Shown: positions 1 through 11,720, counted from the stretch's first letter. The stretch is DNA of 64,000 bases from Monodelphis domestica (GCF_027887165.1 NC_077232.1:4977895-5041894), one strand, 5' to 3'. Numbers and translations: made by a program. Notes: a model not told the origin generated them from the sequence alone.

Positions 1-432
1 CAAACTTGCCAAAATGAATACACACACAAAAGTGAGGGCGTGTGAACATGCATGAGTGTGCACAGTCACCCCCACCCACTTCACTGTCAGGAGCTGCACC
101 TGGTCCCACAGGGCTGGCTCTCCTCCCAGAAAGGAGCTTATTAAGTCTGTTCTGCTGCTCCATCTCCCTTTTGCCTCTTTCTAGCCCACTCTTCATCCTC
201 TGCCTCTTTTTCTGTGAAAACTGGCAGAATTTCTGTGGAACTGGAAGAGATTTCTCTTGGGTGGTCCCTTCCCTTTCTGCACACATCCCCCCCCCCCAAA
301 GATTTAAATGGAGTTTGTCAGTTTGAAATGAGGTCTGTGGATAATGTTTTGCGGGTGGAGCTCTTTCTGTGCATTATGGGCACTTACTGTTTTCTCAATT
401 GAATTCTTTAACCAAAGCATTTATGTTGCCAG
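1..432. other. TESMIN intron (partial)
   Basis: This is the 3' part of the intron before the penultimate coding exon of TESMIN. It ends in a usable acceptor (pyrimidine-mixed stretch, then ...gttgccag at 425-432). I see no recognisable coding or RNA feature in it. A short C-homopolymer lies near 287-296. Confidence 0.6.
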
Positions 433-608
433 GCCAAAATTATGTGTTCTTCTATTTGCAAATGTATTGGTTGCAAAAATTATGAAGAAAGCCCAGAACG
501 CAAAACCCTCCTGAACATGCCCAACTATGTGGAGATCGGAGGCTCTGAAGGCGGCCATCTTTTTTCGCCATCCAAGTTTGCCGTATTGCCCAAGTTCAGG
601 AAAGACAG
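433..608 (+). CDS. TESMIN: TESMIN (MTL5) penultimate coding exon
   Basis: Tesmin is a cysteine-rich CXC/CRC-domain protein of the LIN54/tesmin/TSO1 family, expressed in germ cells; family members bind DNA through paired Cys-rich motifs. This exon opens with the end of the second Cys-rich motif ([14 protein letters not shown]) followed by [16 protein letters not shown], which I recognise as the tesmin segment directly after the CXC domain, and then a Ser/Pro/Lys-rich stretch ending in RKD. The acceptor is ...gttgccag|gcc and the donor gacag|gtaggc. The exon is 176 bp and leaves two bases of a codon, which are completed by the G at 3799. No stop occurs in this frame. Earlier exons, including the first Cys-rich motif, lie outside the window to the left. 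LIN54 itself is unlikely because the downstream exon matches the tesmin C-terminus. Confidence 0.9.
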
Positions 609-849
609 GTAGGCAACTTGAAACGGGAGCTCGGCGAGGGGAGATCACACCATGGAGCCGAGGCAAGAAGAAACTTAGAACTGGCCATGGGGATGTCTTC
701 AGTGCTGGTGGTGGCCAATATCAAGGCTCAGAGCATCGTTTGGCCAGGATTCTAATGGAGTGCCAGGTTAATGCATGTCGGCTGCATTACCTGGCAGACT
801 CTCCCCCCTCCCCCAAATACACAGTTTGTCTTGGGCTGTATGCTGTGTC

Positions 850-1110
850 AGCCCAAAGGGGAGAGAGCCCCAATGTCCTCTGCCCTACTCAAACCATTTC
901 CGGAGTACTTTAGGTCTAGGGGCCCCAAAGGACATTTAAGGAGGACAGTGATGATCTGGAGAAGGGGCCAAAGGAGGCCTCCAGGCCTGGGGATGGTCCT
1001 GGAGTCCATACCATAGGAGGTACCGGGAGCATTGGGCTTGGAAGGCTGGGGAGGGGGAGCAGCCCATCGGATATTTGAGGAGCTGTCAGGAGCCACCTCA
1101 TCCAGCCCAA
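850..1110 (+). repeat. CR1/L3-like LINE fragment
   Basis: The text 'aaggacatttaaggaggacagtgatgatctggagaaggggccaaagg...ggtcctggagtccataccataggaggt' resembles the 3' portion of CR1/L3 LINE ORF2, including the motif around 'ggcctggagtccatgtcatatgagg'. It is strongly decayed and non-coding. Confidence 0.5.
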
Positions 1111-1139
1111 ACCTGAACCAGAATCTCCTCCATCACCAC

Positions 1140-1500
1140 ACCTAGTGAGGGTTTGTCCAGCCTTTCCCTGAAGGTTTCAAGTGAGGGGGTGGCGTGGGGA
1201 CACCTACCTCCCAAGACAGCCCACTCAACTTTGGCAGGGTCTCACTGAAAGGCAGTCTCCTTTATTTCAAGCCCAAACGTGCCTTTCTTGTCCCTTGCTC
1301 TGTCTTCTGGAACCCAGCAGATCAAATCAAACCCCCCTTCCATGTGGCAGTCCTTTAAATACCTGATAGCTCTGTGCCTCCCCTGAGCCTTCTCTTCTGG
1401 ATAAATATCCCTCGTCCTTTCAACTAATCCTTTTCTAGAAAGCTCTCTCCTCTCTTTACCATTCAGGCTGCTCTCTCCTGCTTGTCACTGTCCTTTTAAA
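1140..1500 (-). repeat. CR1/L3-like LINE fragment, reverse orientation
   Basis: The stretch 'ccttctcttctggataaatatccctcgtcctttcaactaatccttttctagaaag' is the reverse complement of the usual CR1/L3 3' ORF2 text about 'ggatcagttgaaggaactgg'. It lies next to a plus-strand piece at 850-1110, so the two are separate or rearranged copies. Confidence 0.4.
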
Positions 1501-1504
1501 AACA

Positions 1505-1690
1505 TGGTGCCCAGGGAAAGATAGTTGGCACAATGGATAGAGAGCCAGGCCTGGAATCAGAAGGACAGGGTTCAAATCTGACTTTGGATACTTCCTAGCT
1601 GTATGACCTTGGTCAAGTCATTGAACCCCATTTGCCTAGTCCTTGTCCTTATGTTTTAGAGTTGTTACTAAGACAGAAAATAAAATGGGG
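1505..1690 (+). repeat. tRNA-derived marsupial SINE, old copy
   Basis: It carries the family's landmarks: 'ttggcacaatggatagagagccaggcctgg', then 'gttcaaatctgactttggatacttcctagctgtatgacc' (B-box-like), and the tail 'ttactaagacagaaaataaaa'. It is more diverged than the copies at 29.8 and 31.6 kb. Confidence 0.75.
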
Positions 1691-2344
1691 TGCCCAGAAT
1701 ATAACCGAAAAGTGAGACTTTTTGTCACTGGAATCACTTGGCAGATTCAGTTAATGAAACAGAGATTTCTTGGGCACCTACTGAATGCCAGGCACCATAC
1801 TAGGCACTAGAGATGCCTAAGCCAAGACCAAAGCAGTCCTTAACCCTCAATGAACTAAGATTCTGTTGACTTGTGAATTGGTAAAGGCTCTCATGTTTTC
1901 ACGTGGGAATGTATGTCACATGTATTTGCACACATGTATGTGCATGTTGTCATGTATGTGTTTAAGTATATTCCTTTATATCCATTCAGAGTGGAGGCTA
2001 AAATGTCCCTGGTGTTGAGCTGTAGAATGGCTCTAAGATTTTCTCTGCACAATTTTGCCCAAACATGGCCATAAAAGGCACCTTCCCTCGTCAGCCCAGG
2101 TCCAGGCAATGCATTGTGGTCTGATGTGGTGTGAGAAAGTTAGCCTTTGTGGCGGGCAGCCTCCCCCTTTCCCTTCAACCTTGCTCACAGAGTTTTTTCC
2201 CATTTCATCTTCCTGCTTCTCCAAGTAAACAGCGCTTGGCGGCATTGCCATCCCCCACTTACATTTCTCATAAAACATTCATGCAGACTTTCGGCTTAAT
2301 CTTTTCCTGGGTATGTGAGTTGTCTTATAAGCTTTAAAACATGT

Positions 2345-2590
2345 TCCTGGGCCTCACATTTACAGAGCACCCACTATGTGCCAGGTAATATGCTAAATGC
2401 TTTATAATTATTAACTCACTTGATCCTCACAACAACCTATGAGGTGGGTGCTGCTATTATCCTCATTTTACAGATGAGGAAATTGAGGCAGATGGATTCA
2501 GTGACTTGCCCATTTAATATATGAGGTGAGACTTGAACTCAGGTCTTCCTGACTCCAGGCTCAGCCTTTTATCCATCAGCCCCCCTAGCC
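2345..2590 (+). repeat. MIR-type SINE (marsupial subtype)
   Basis: This has the classic order: 'catttacagagcacccactatgtgccagg', 'ttgatcctcacaacaacctatgaggtgggtgctgctattatcc', 'cattttacagatgaggaaattgaggca', then a segment ending 'cttgaactcaggtcttcctgactccaggctcagc'. It sits in the last intron of TESMIN. Confidence 0.75.
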
Positions 2591-2896
2591 TACACAGTGT
2601 GGTGTCATTAGTCTTTCCCTCAAAATCTGTGTGTGGAACTGAGTTAGTCCTGAGGAGACCACCCTGATAGAGTGCTCCTCCCTCTCCCTGACCTCTGCCC
2701 CAACCATTTCTCAGAGGGCTTTAGTCTAGGCTGTAGGAGCCTTGTCAGCTCCTGGATTCTGTGATTCAGAATGTCGCTGGGGCCTGGCATGAAGCATGGC
2801 ATGGGTCTGCCTCACTTCATTAGCTTGTTAGTCTCCATTCCAAGCCTTCCCAGCAGTGTGGGGATGGCTGACGTGGACTTCAACCTAGTGAGAGTC

Positions 2897-3526
2897 AACA
2901 AGGCAGAGGGTGGAAGGTGCCCCACTTGGGTGAACAAGGCAGAGGGTGGAAGGTACCCCACTTGGGTGAACAAGGCAGAGGGTGGAAGGTGCCCCACTTG
3001 GATGAACAAGGCAGAGGGTGGAAGGTGCCCCACTTGGGTAAACAAGGCAGAGGGTGGAAGGTGCCCCACTTGGGTGGACAAGGCAGAGGGTGGAAGGTGC
3101 CCCACTTGGGTGAACAAGGCAGAGGGTGGAAGGTGCCCCACTTGGGTGAACAAGGCAGAGGGTGGAAGGTGCCCCACTTGGGTGAACAAGGCAGAGGGTG
3201 GAAGGTGCCCCACTTGGGTGGACAAGGCAGAGGGTGGAAGGTGCCCCACTTGGGTGAACAAGGCAGAGGGTGGAAGGTGCCCCACTTGGGTGGACAAGGC
3301 AGAGGGTGGAAGGTGCCCCACTTGGGTGGACAAGGCAGAGGGTGGAAGGTGCCCCACTTGGGTGGACAAGGCAGAGGGTGGAAGGTGCCCCACTTGGGTG
3401 AACAAGGCAGAGGGTGGAAGGTGCCCCACTTGGGTGGACAAGGCAGAGGGTGGAAGGTGCCCCACTTGGGTGAACAAGGCAGAGGGTGGAAGGTGCCCCA
3501 CTTGGGTGGACAAGGCAGAGGGTGGG
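2897..3526. repeat. 36-bp minisatellite (VNTR) in TESMIN intron
   Basis: The unit begins aacaaggcagagggtggaag and ends gtgccccacttgggtg (36 bp). There are 17 full copies plus an 18-bp partial one, with very few differences: a G/A swap at the unit's second base, one C-to-A change giving ggtacc in copy 2, and a ggatga variant at the junction of copies 3 and 4. Because 36 is a multiple of three, several frames stay open on both strands across the array. Those reading frames are not genes. High identity between copies suggests recent expansion or ongoing homogenisation. Confidence 0.97.
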
Positions 3527-3798
3527 TCTGCTGCCTGGGGACCAGCTGGGCCTCATGGTGCATCTTTGGGAGGGGTTGGGCCACCAGTCGCAGACTCTGG
3601 CATAGATCTCTGGGGCTTCCGGTCCAAGGCTAGTCATCTGGTTGTATTGACCTTTCTTGGCAAGGTGAATTGGGCTCCAGGGAACGTTGATGCATCTGGC
3701 TCTCTAGGGGCAAAACCTTTGGCCGGGTAATTGGTCAGAATGCCAAGGATGCCTGGAAGCTCGCAGATTCACTTCAATGTTGCTCTTGTTCCCTCCAG

Positions 3799-3991
3799 GC
3801 CACCTTATACATGCATCTCCTGGGAAGTGGTGGAAGCGACCTGCGCCTGCCTCCTCGCCCAAGGGGAAGAGGCCGAGAAGGAGCACTACTCGGAGTGCCT
3901 GGCTGAGCAGATGATCCTCGAGGAGTTTGGGAGGTGTTTGTCGCAGATTCTTCACACTGAATTTAAGTCCAAAGGCTTGAAGGTCGAGTAG
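3799..3991 (+). CDS. TESMIN: TESMIN (MTL5) last coding exon, C-terminus
   Basis: This exon encodes the tesmin C-terminal tail: [20 protein letters not shown], then [20 protein letters not shown], ending VE and a TAG stop at 3989-3991. The acceptor is ttccctccag|g; the first base finishes the Arg codon begun in the 433-608 exon, and 63 further codons precede the stop. I recognise the sequence from mammalian tesmin; human differs by conservative changes only. The frame is intact. A role in binding DNA is not expected of this segment because it lies outside the CXC motifs. The 3' UTR continues to the right, but I found no clear polyadenylation signal just downstream, so the transcript end is not placed. 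The gene is convergent with GAL, whose 3' end lies about 15 kb further on. Confidence 0.92.
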
Positions 3992-6900
3992 CAGCCTGGG
4001 GCATCGGATCCAGCCAGTGCCAGCGGGGAGCTCTCCCATGACCATGTTCAGAATGGAAACTCTATGTCTCGGTGTTTGTAGGAAGCATGCAGGCAAGCCC
4101 AGTGCAGAGCGAATGGCCCTCTGCACCCGGCAATGTAGGGAATCCACTCACTGAACAATCTTGGGGAAGGGTCTCCATAATGTAGTTATCTGGGGAGGGG
4201 GAGTGTTGGGTTTGGGAATCCCAGGAGAGGTCTTTGGATTAGGAAGTCACCTGCTAGGAGGTTGGCAAGTAGTGGGGTGCCTGGGAGGGAGAACCATTCC
4301 TGGTGGATGCCGGGACCTCTCCTGGCCTCAACCCCTCCAGAGAATTCTCTTGCGCACAGCCACTGTCCTCCACAAAAACCTTTAGGTCATAATCTTCTCT
4401 TTGGCAATTCTTTGGAAGTGTATCTCCCCACTGAGCTACAATGGCTGAAGAATTGTGAACTCCCCAAGAGTCCCGATAGGGTAGGTGGGCCCTAGAATCA
4501 CCCAAATTAGCCGCCCTGTGCTGAGGATGTAAAGAAACCCAACACCACCCCGGGGCTCGTTTAGGACTTGGAGAGTTGGCACCCATTGGGTTTCTCTTGA
4601 AGGTGGAAAGGGGCCATTTACCCCCAAAGCTCTCCATCCTTAGTGCTGTTATTATTCTCATTACTATTGTTTATACAAACCAGATAAGCAGCCCCGCGTT
4701 GACATGCAGATGGGCTGGATTCGTGTCCTGTGTCAACGTAAGGTTCAGTGGCAGACACAAAGTTGGGGAACGATCCAGAGATCCACAAGACATACATTGA
4801 AACCTCTTCCCTGGCTCTGCGAGTGGTAATTAGTGATGGCAGCTGCCCCTAGGATGGTTTGCCCATCCAAATGACAGGCTGGCTCAGTGAGTGGCATTCG
4901 CAATATCCTTGTGCCTGTGAACACAGAAGCAAACTAACTGGTCATTACAGAAAAGCCCGAGTCTTTGCTCCATAGAGATATCATAACCCATCAGTCATCG
5001 GGGAAAAAGCAAAACTCAGTCCCGGAGGAGAGACTCCGGAAAAGGGAGGGAGGCAGGCAGGGAATACTCAGTCCTTTCCCTATTCCATTTGGGGGTCCCT
5101 AGGAGAAGGCCAGAAGAAGAGAAGGTCCAGTCAGGGCTCTGAGGTGGAGGTGGGGGTGACAAAGGCCAGGCTCTCTAGCTATTGAGCCTTGCTTGGCCTC
5201 CCAAGGAACAGAACCACTCCCCATGGAGCCTGAAAGGCAGAAGGGGACTGGGGGGCCCCCAGACTCATCCTTTGTATTTGTTGGATGGAGGAAAGAGTCA
5301 CCTTGACAGAGCTGTGAAGGGATGTCTGGCATTATGGAGGGGGAAGAGGACTCGGCTCTCTGAAGGAAGCCTGATGAGCCAAATCCATGCATCCTTGGCT
5401 GCAGAGACCTCAAAAGTCCCTGACCAGGAAAGGGGGGGGCGGCAAAGGAAAAGGAAGGGTCAGAGCAGACATAGGGATTCCTCTAGGCTTGTGCCTTGGG
5501 ACGCAAGCCTTGACTGCATCCCCTGCACACTGCTGGGCCAGGCAAGGAGCAATTTTTCCAATACCAACTGCAGCCAGGTGTGCCAAAGCTAGGAAGTCTG
5601 GGAAGACCCAAAAGTTATCTGTCTTCCCTATGCCTTGGGGAGGGCACCCTCCTGGCAGACCCCTCCGGGAAGAGAGAATCTGACTGGATCAATAGGGGGC
5701 AAGGCCAGTCATGCACCGCATTATTTTTAAAGTGAGATCCGAGACTGACATCTCTTTAAGTAACTACGCTGTAACACTGGAGTAATGGCTGAAAATGCAA
5801 GTTTTTCTAGGATAACTGAAAAACTATACAACTAACTTTATTTTCAATAGGGAAAACTGATACAGTATTTAAATCTAGAAAGATATCATGCCCTTATCTC
5901 ATGCCATAGTCAGTCAAGTTTAGACAACTTGCATCTTTCTCACCAGCTATCAAAAAGCAAGGTTGATGTCAAACCATAACCTGTAATTGGGAAGAAGATG
6001 AGCCCCCCACCCCCACCCTACCCCAGCCTCCTTCCTCCCCTCCCCACCCCCCGCTCTAGAAGCCCAGACTGATCCCTTGCCAGAACTGAGCAGGGCATTA
6101 GAAACCAATGAGATGAACTCTGAAGTTTCTCTTCCACCCTTCCTCTTTCAATGAATGTCTTCCCCATTGCTAGAAGCCTGGATGCGAATGCAGCAGGCAA
6201 CTGGGACTGGCCAACTTTGGCCACCCCGAAGAGACAGCTTGATCTTGTTCTGGGCCATTTGCCCTTTTGTGGCACTTACAAATAGAATGGGCTGCCGCGA
6301 GCATCTGTGTAAGGGAGAGTCCTTGCGGTGGCTGGAAGGTTGAATGGGCATGTGATAGGTAGAAATGAGCCTGAGGCATGAAGGCTGGGGTCCAGGACTA
6401 GCTCTCCCAATGTACATTCTTGCCTGCATCTCTCCCCATTTAGCTTTATTTAGCCAGGTGAATCCCAGCATCTAAGTCTTAAAGGAGAAAGAGCTGAGAA
6501 GGGCCACTATCCACCAGCACTGCCTGCTCCCTAGGAAGCCGCCTCTCTTTGGTTAGGCCTGGTGGGTTCATGTAAAGCTGAAAACACAGCTTTGCTGCTT
6601 CCCCTTACTCCCTGCCTGGAAATCATCGGGCTTCATCCACTCCAGTTTGTGGCTCGAAACAGGGACAGCTGGGAAGGGTGAGGATGGGGAGAGCGGCACT
6701 GGCATCCCCCCCCCCCCAACCCTGGGCTAGCATGTGCTTATAGTCTTCCCCAGAGGACCCCTTTGGGTTTTTCTCACTCCTGCTTTCATAGACCCCATTG
6801 CAGGGCGGGAGCTGGCCAGCGTCTCGACTGCTGAAATTGTCCAAGTCCCCCTCTGGCTCTCAGGTCTGGGGAGAAGGGAACTTGTTTCCTCCTTGGGTCA

Positions 6901-7430
6901 GAAGGAAGGGTGGTTTGCCTTCCTGCAAAAGAGAAGTTGAGGTCATTGACTGAATTGAAAACACTGTCCAACCTCCTGGTCATAGTTGTACTAGTTACTG
7001 TTATCCTTCATAACCTCAATAGGCCCTTCATGTTATTTTAACCACTTAGCTGCTATTTTTTTTAACTTGGTAAACGTATCATTTCACTGATAGCTAATTG
7101 AAATTTTTTCTCTTCTTTAATGTTATTCTTGGATACATTTATTATTTTTAATAAGTAAAAATTATCTGGGCCACCCCCAAAATAATAAAGTTAAACAACA
7201 GTTAGCTTTCATAGTTATTATATCTGTTGCTGGTGTCAATTGCCTAGGATTGAATGCTCTTAATTTAATTGAGAGCTCTTAATTGGGACTCAACTGACTC
7301 ACATTTATTTATTGCTAGAGAAAAATTATATCCATTGGTATTTTGATTTAGAAAATAAATGCTTAAATTTATCATTCGAAGTACTCTGTTTTTATTATTA
7401 AATATTCTAATTATTAAATATTTCTAGTAG
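3992..7430. other. TESMIN 3' UTR and intergenic DNA
   Basis: This is mostly unique-looking sequence. The first part must include the TESMIN 3' UTR. Blocks at about 4800-5000 and 5715-5990 are AT-rich and repeat-free and could be conserved non-coding DNA. 7000-7440 is very AT-rich, with AATAAA at 7184-7189, which could serve either a long TESMIN UTR or nothing. No further coding exon was recognised. Confidence 0.4.
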
Positions 7431-7449
7431 CCTAATGAATTAGCTTGCT

Positions 7450-8485
7450 GTTTGTCAAGTCTTTCTTCAGGGTTCTGTGTGGTTTCAAAAGCTGACCAGC
7501 AGTCTCTCAAAGCCAAGGGTCGTTTTCTGTCTAGGTGTGACAGCTCAGGCGAATAATGAGGAGTGGGAGACAGCTGAATGCTCAGAACCTGATACTTGGG
7601 CATCACAAAGCTGTTCCATCTGGCACAGAAATCATGTTTATTATATAGTTCAGTGGGTACATGCTTTTCTGGCACACAGTTTCATTTTTCAATGATCTAC
7701 AGATAATTGCATATATCACGCATTAACAAATTGCTTAATCGACATTCTGTGGTCACCTACCATGTTGAGAAACACATGATAGAGATAAATGACCTAGGCA
7801 GTTACCCCTGACATGTGGGATGACCAGCTAAGAGATTCATTGTTGCTTTTGATCAGCTTTCATAATCAATCAGAAATACTTAGGAGATAAGTAACAAACA
7901 TTTTGCAGCTAGGTACAGGGTTAAAGGATAATTTAAGACAGACCAGAATCAGGAATTTCCTCAATTTCCATGTTCCATTTTTCTGTGTTTCATTAAGACA
8001 CCTTAGCGATGTTGCCTGGTCATCATACACAAACAGAATCAGTAAAGTGTGTTGCAGCAGCTTGTGCTTATAGGAGTGACTGATGTGCCTGTGTGTTTGG
8101 CTTGAAATGTGTGTGGAGCATTAGAATGTGCCTCTGCTAAGAGAGAAAGGAGGGAGTAATGGATAAACCTAAAGTGGTTTAGTAAAGGTAAAGGATAAAA
8201 CCTAAAGTGATCTTTAGGTTTTAATTCTGTGAATATAATCTTTGGAGTATTATTCTAGCGGAATAAAAGTGGGCATGTGTATAAATCCTATGAGTATTTG
8301 CTCTCGTGTTACTTCTTCTGTAACTGGGGAGAGAACAGCAATCCTAGCCAGTAGTAAAGGAAGTTAGTGGGAGAAGTCACATAGAGGGGTTGAGTGGGTG
8401 CCTCATCTTTTCTGAAGGCCACTTTGTAGCTTTCATTCTCTATCTACAACTCTGTCAGACAGTGTGGGTTTGATAGCTTCTTGCA
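7450..8485 (-). mobile_element. Probable 3' LTR of a betaretrovirus-like ERV
   Basis: Read on the minus strand, a polypurine tract (AAAAGGGGGAGG) ends next to TG at 8485, the expected start of a 3' LTR. About 850 bp further on is an AATAAA signal (plus TTTATT near 7638). The following segment (about 7450-7620) looks like R-U5. A length near 1 kb is compatible with a class II (MMTV/HERV-K-like) LTR. The far end is approximate, and no target duplication could be checked because the 5' half of the provirus is missing. Confidence 0.5.
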
Positions 8486-8489
8486 CCTC

Positions 8490-9540
8490 CCCCTTTTCTG
8501 TTTTTTAATTTAAATGACTTCAACTCAATTTGGACTTGATGAATGGTGGAGCCTAGATATTGGATGATGACTGGAAAGCAAAAAATAAGACGAGCAAATC
8601 CACAAGTAATAAGGGTATGAATAAAGTTATTGTGGGATACAAAGGAAGAAACACTTGTCAAAAAAGGAATTGGCAATGGAGGAAGCAGAATAAAGGGAAG
8701 TACTGAAATGACTAATACACATGATTTGTTTATGTAATGTTTTTAGATCAACAGAAAACTCTGAATGATTCCAAATACCAAGGATGTGTTGTTATATATT
8801 CTCCCAAGGAACATCTGGTTGGTTATAAGGAAGGGGAAAAACACAGCATGACATTTTGATTTGAACCTTTTATATTTTGTAACTGATTTCCAATATAAAG
8901 AATGGCCTCTTCAAGGACATTTATATGGGATTCTAAGCCTTCGTCTATGTGTTCCTGGGTTGATAGCAAGGGAAATATTTTTGAAACATTATCTACATGT
9001 TGTGCAGTGTGGACTGTTTGAACAAGAGTGGTGGTGGAGGCTGCTAAGGATGCAATGACAGAGATGAGTGCAGTAATACCAGAATAAGAGATGCAATGAA
9101 GCACGTCGGGTGGCTTAAACTATTGGAGATTAATTGCAAGGCATAAATGCTTGGGTTATCATACCAGTCAGTAGTCATATTAATAGGAAGCATAAAAAGT
9201 GAATGTTTGACAACATATACAGCAGTAGCAGGAATGGAGGGATTAAGACAATTGGTTAAAATGTGTCCTGAACAAGAAATTTTAAAAGTCACAGAGGATA
9301 ACATACACATGTGTAGGACCACCGAGAAAGTCAGAGTCATTGATGTAAAGTTAAAGGCAGCAGTACAATCAGGAGGTGAAAATTCTCGCTTGTGCTTGGG
9401 CTAAAAGTCTTAATTTGTCCCCGAGTTGGTAGAGCATCCTGAGCTGTTGTCTTAACACAGTCTCTCTGTCTCTGTATTCTCTTCATTGTCTTCCTGTTGG
9501 GATGTGTCATGCAGCTTGTTGTTGGGGTGGGAATCATGGG
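8490..9540 (-). pseudogene. ERV env remnant (class II, betaretrovirus-like)
   Basis: Three minus-strand open stretches (about 9340-9044, 9104-8823 and 8676-8490) read as decayed pieces of a retroviral envelope gene: the C-terminal part of the surface subunit, then the transmembrane subunit with an Ala/Ile/Leu-rich fusion-peptide-like segment, a heptad-type helical region, and a hydrophobic membrane anchor with a short basic tail. The pieces lie in different frames, so at least two frame breaks separate them and no functional envelope is possible. The tail runs into a polypurine tract and the LTR at 8485. Class II assignment rests on the fusion-peptide/heptad style and is a family-level judgement. 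Confidence 0.7.
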
Positions 9541-9678
9541 GAGGATACGTCCTAAAGGTCCTAACCTTTCATTTATAAATTTAGATTAAATCCCTAGTAA
9601 ACAGCTAAATTATGCTTGGGACATTTAATTGTAGGCCAATCAGAATCTCAGAAATGCAGGGGAAAAGATCTTGGGAAT

Positions 9679-10324
9679 TGTAAGGATAATTTACAGTTGT
9701 GACCTAATCTAAGTTTGATTTTTTGGTCACCAGGGGATATCCCAAACAAAATACCCAAGTCAGTTTGTAAATCTATTTCCAAATAGATTTAATCAATATA
9801 GAGGGAAGAGATCAAGAAGAGAGAGGAAAAGGGTGTAGGATTTTACCCACCTCTGCCACAAGGTTTCTGAAGAAGATTAGAGGCTTCTAAGGGATAGTGT
9901 TTGGAAGATCAAGGAGGAAAAATCAGCCTAAACTCCAAGAGAGCTCAGAGAAGATGCCTCACCTGAACTAGGTTACTAGGCTTCCTCCACTATGGTATCA
10001 AGGGAAACTCGCCACTAAACCAGACAATAACTGCCACCATGCCAAGATTCCAAGATGCTCATCAAGCTGCTGCCAGCCACCTCTCTGCCACAAAAAAGGC
10101 TGGAGAGAGGAACTAACACCAAATATATAGATGGTTTTACATAATTTTCCTGCGTCTCACCTGTACCAATGGTAGCTTAAGCTTGACTTAGGCCAGCCCA
10201 GGGGTCTGTCAGTTGTTTTTGCACATGTCTATCAAAGGCCATCCTCCTAGATACTTAATCCTTAAGTATGGGTATAAACATTCCTAATTTTGTTAGACTA
10301 AGTAGGGTGGAGTAATCTAACACA
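9679..10324 (+). mobile_element. Solo LTR, family A copy 1
   Basis: This LTR starts TGTAAGGATAATTTA and ends ...GGTGGAGTAATCTAACACA. It is flanked by a perfect 4-bp target duplication GAAT (9675-9678 and 10325-10328). It shares its whole length with copies at 16661, 35183 and 48731. No internal retroviral sequence follows, so this is a solo LTR left by LTR-LTR recombination. Confidence 0.88.
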
Positions 10325-10328
10325 GAAT

Positions 10329-11720
10329 GAGCATCAGTTTCTTTTCTCCTTGGGTACAAAGTCCAACAAGCTCTGTCACTAATCAAAAGCTTTATTTTCT
10401 TCTAACTTCTGACCAGTTGGACCTCCTCAAGGTCGTCATCCTTTTCTTCTCTGAGTTATCTGAAGGGCATTCTGCAGCCTATTTGATGTCACCTAAGACC
10501 AAAATCCTTTTTGTATTAACAATTTCTATTTAAAAAAACAAAGGCATCAAATGTAACATTAAAAACCACCCACTTAATTTGAAAATAAAAGGATATTGGG
10601 TCATCTGATCATATTACTAATATTCAAGTTTCTCATATTTATAATTATCAATTTCACAGCCATGATTGAAGTGGAAAAAAGAAAAAAGACAAGGACAGCA
10701 TAGTCCAAGAGATCTTTTGCTTAACATAAATCCATTTATCCAAATTCCAGATGTGAGGTATTAGTCACATGGGCATAAATTCACCCTTTCCTGGGAATAG
10801 CCCTTTCTAGGCTCTACCTGGGGTCTGGGGTCTATCTCTGGGCCATCCAGGTGATTCATTGCACTGTGAAACCATCTACTCTGGACTACTATAGCTCCAT
10901 GGATACAAAATCCCACCAGCAGAAAGAAGAGGTTCAGGTGTCATCTGGAGTTTAGATATGCTCGGGGGGTCAGACAGAATCAGACTTTCCAGGTCTGTGA
11001 ACTAAGGGATTAAATTTATGTTTGGACTAAATATAAAAGAATGTGGTCACTGATTTAAAAAAATACAGCTCAAGTCAAAATGACTAGCAGCTTTATTTTA
11101 AAAAAGAGAAGAGTGAAAGTAGTAGTTTCTTAGTAACCGAGGATGACGATTGTCTTCGTGCTCTTTCATCTGTGATGTAGATGAGTGTGCACAAAAACAC
11201 TTGTGCATGAAGGAGAATTAAGTGGAAAAGTCAATGCACAGAGACAGTCCCACTCTCTCGGTGTTGGAAGCTTGGGTCCAGTGGCATGAAAAGTCGTTAC
11301 ACCTGGAGACTTCCTCAGCTGCATTGGATGGCCATGTTGTCTTTTGTGCTCCAACATGCCCTGAGCACTCCACAGTGCTTTGCTACGTCGCCATCTCAGC
11401 CGTTGAACCTTTTTGTTGGTTTCTTCCATCTGTTCTGCCAAAGCAGTCTTCACATGCTGGGTGAGCAAAGCCCTGGTTCACCCAGGGGTCTACAACCCCG
11501 ATGGCTACCCTCACAAGGTTTAGCTGGCCTGTCAAAGCCATTGCCCAGGGTGTGGCCACTGCCACATGCTAGCAGCTACTGGGAGCCACAAGTGAGAGCT
11601 GGGTGTCAGGTGGGGGTCAGAGGCTGGAGAGCTGCCCTAGAAGGGCATAACAAGCCTGCCATACCAGAGATACTACTCCTCCCTGAGCACCCCCATACAC
11701 CCCAAGAGTTAAAGTAGAGA
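10329..11720. other. Unassigned intergenic DNA
   Basis: I found no gene here. 11095-11720 reads like an old interspersed element I cannot name, with no intact coding frame of recognisable family. 10560-10750 is AT-rich. Confidence 0.3.

Larger units (their letters stand above)
609..3798 (+). other. TESMIN: TESMIN last intron
   Basis: The intron runs from the gtaggc donor at 609 to the acceptor ttgttccctccag at 3786-3798, with a good polypyrimidine tract. It is 3190 bp long and phase 2. It holds CR1/L3-like LINE pieces (about 850-1500), a tRNA-derived SINE, a MIR-type SINE and the 36-bp minisatellite at 2897-3526. No further exon was found in it. The junction codon (AG + G = Arg) joins RKD directly to [15 protein letters not shown], as expected from the human protein. 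Confidence 0.8.

Noticed and set aside
2771-3730. A 319-codon open frame (+), with more open frames on both strands across the same interval
   Set aside because: They are produced by the 36-bp minisatellite, whose unit is a multiple of three and has no stop in several frames. The region is inside the TESMIN intron.
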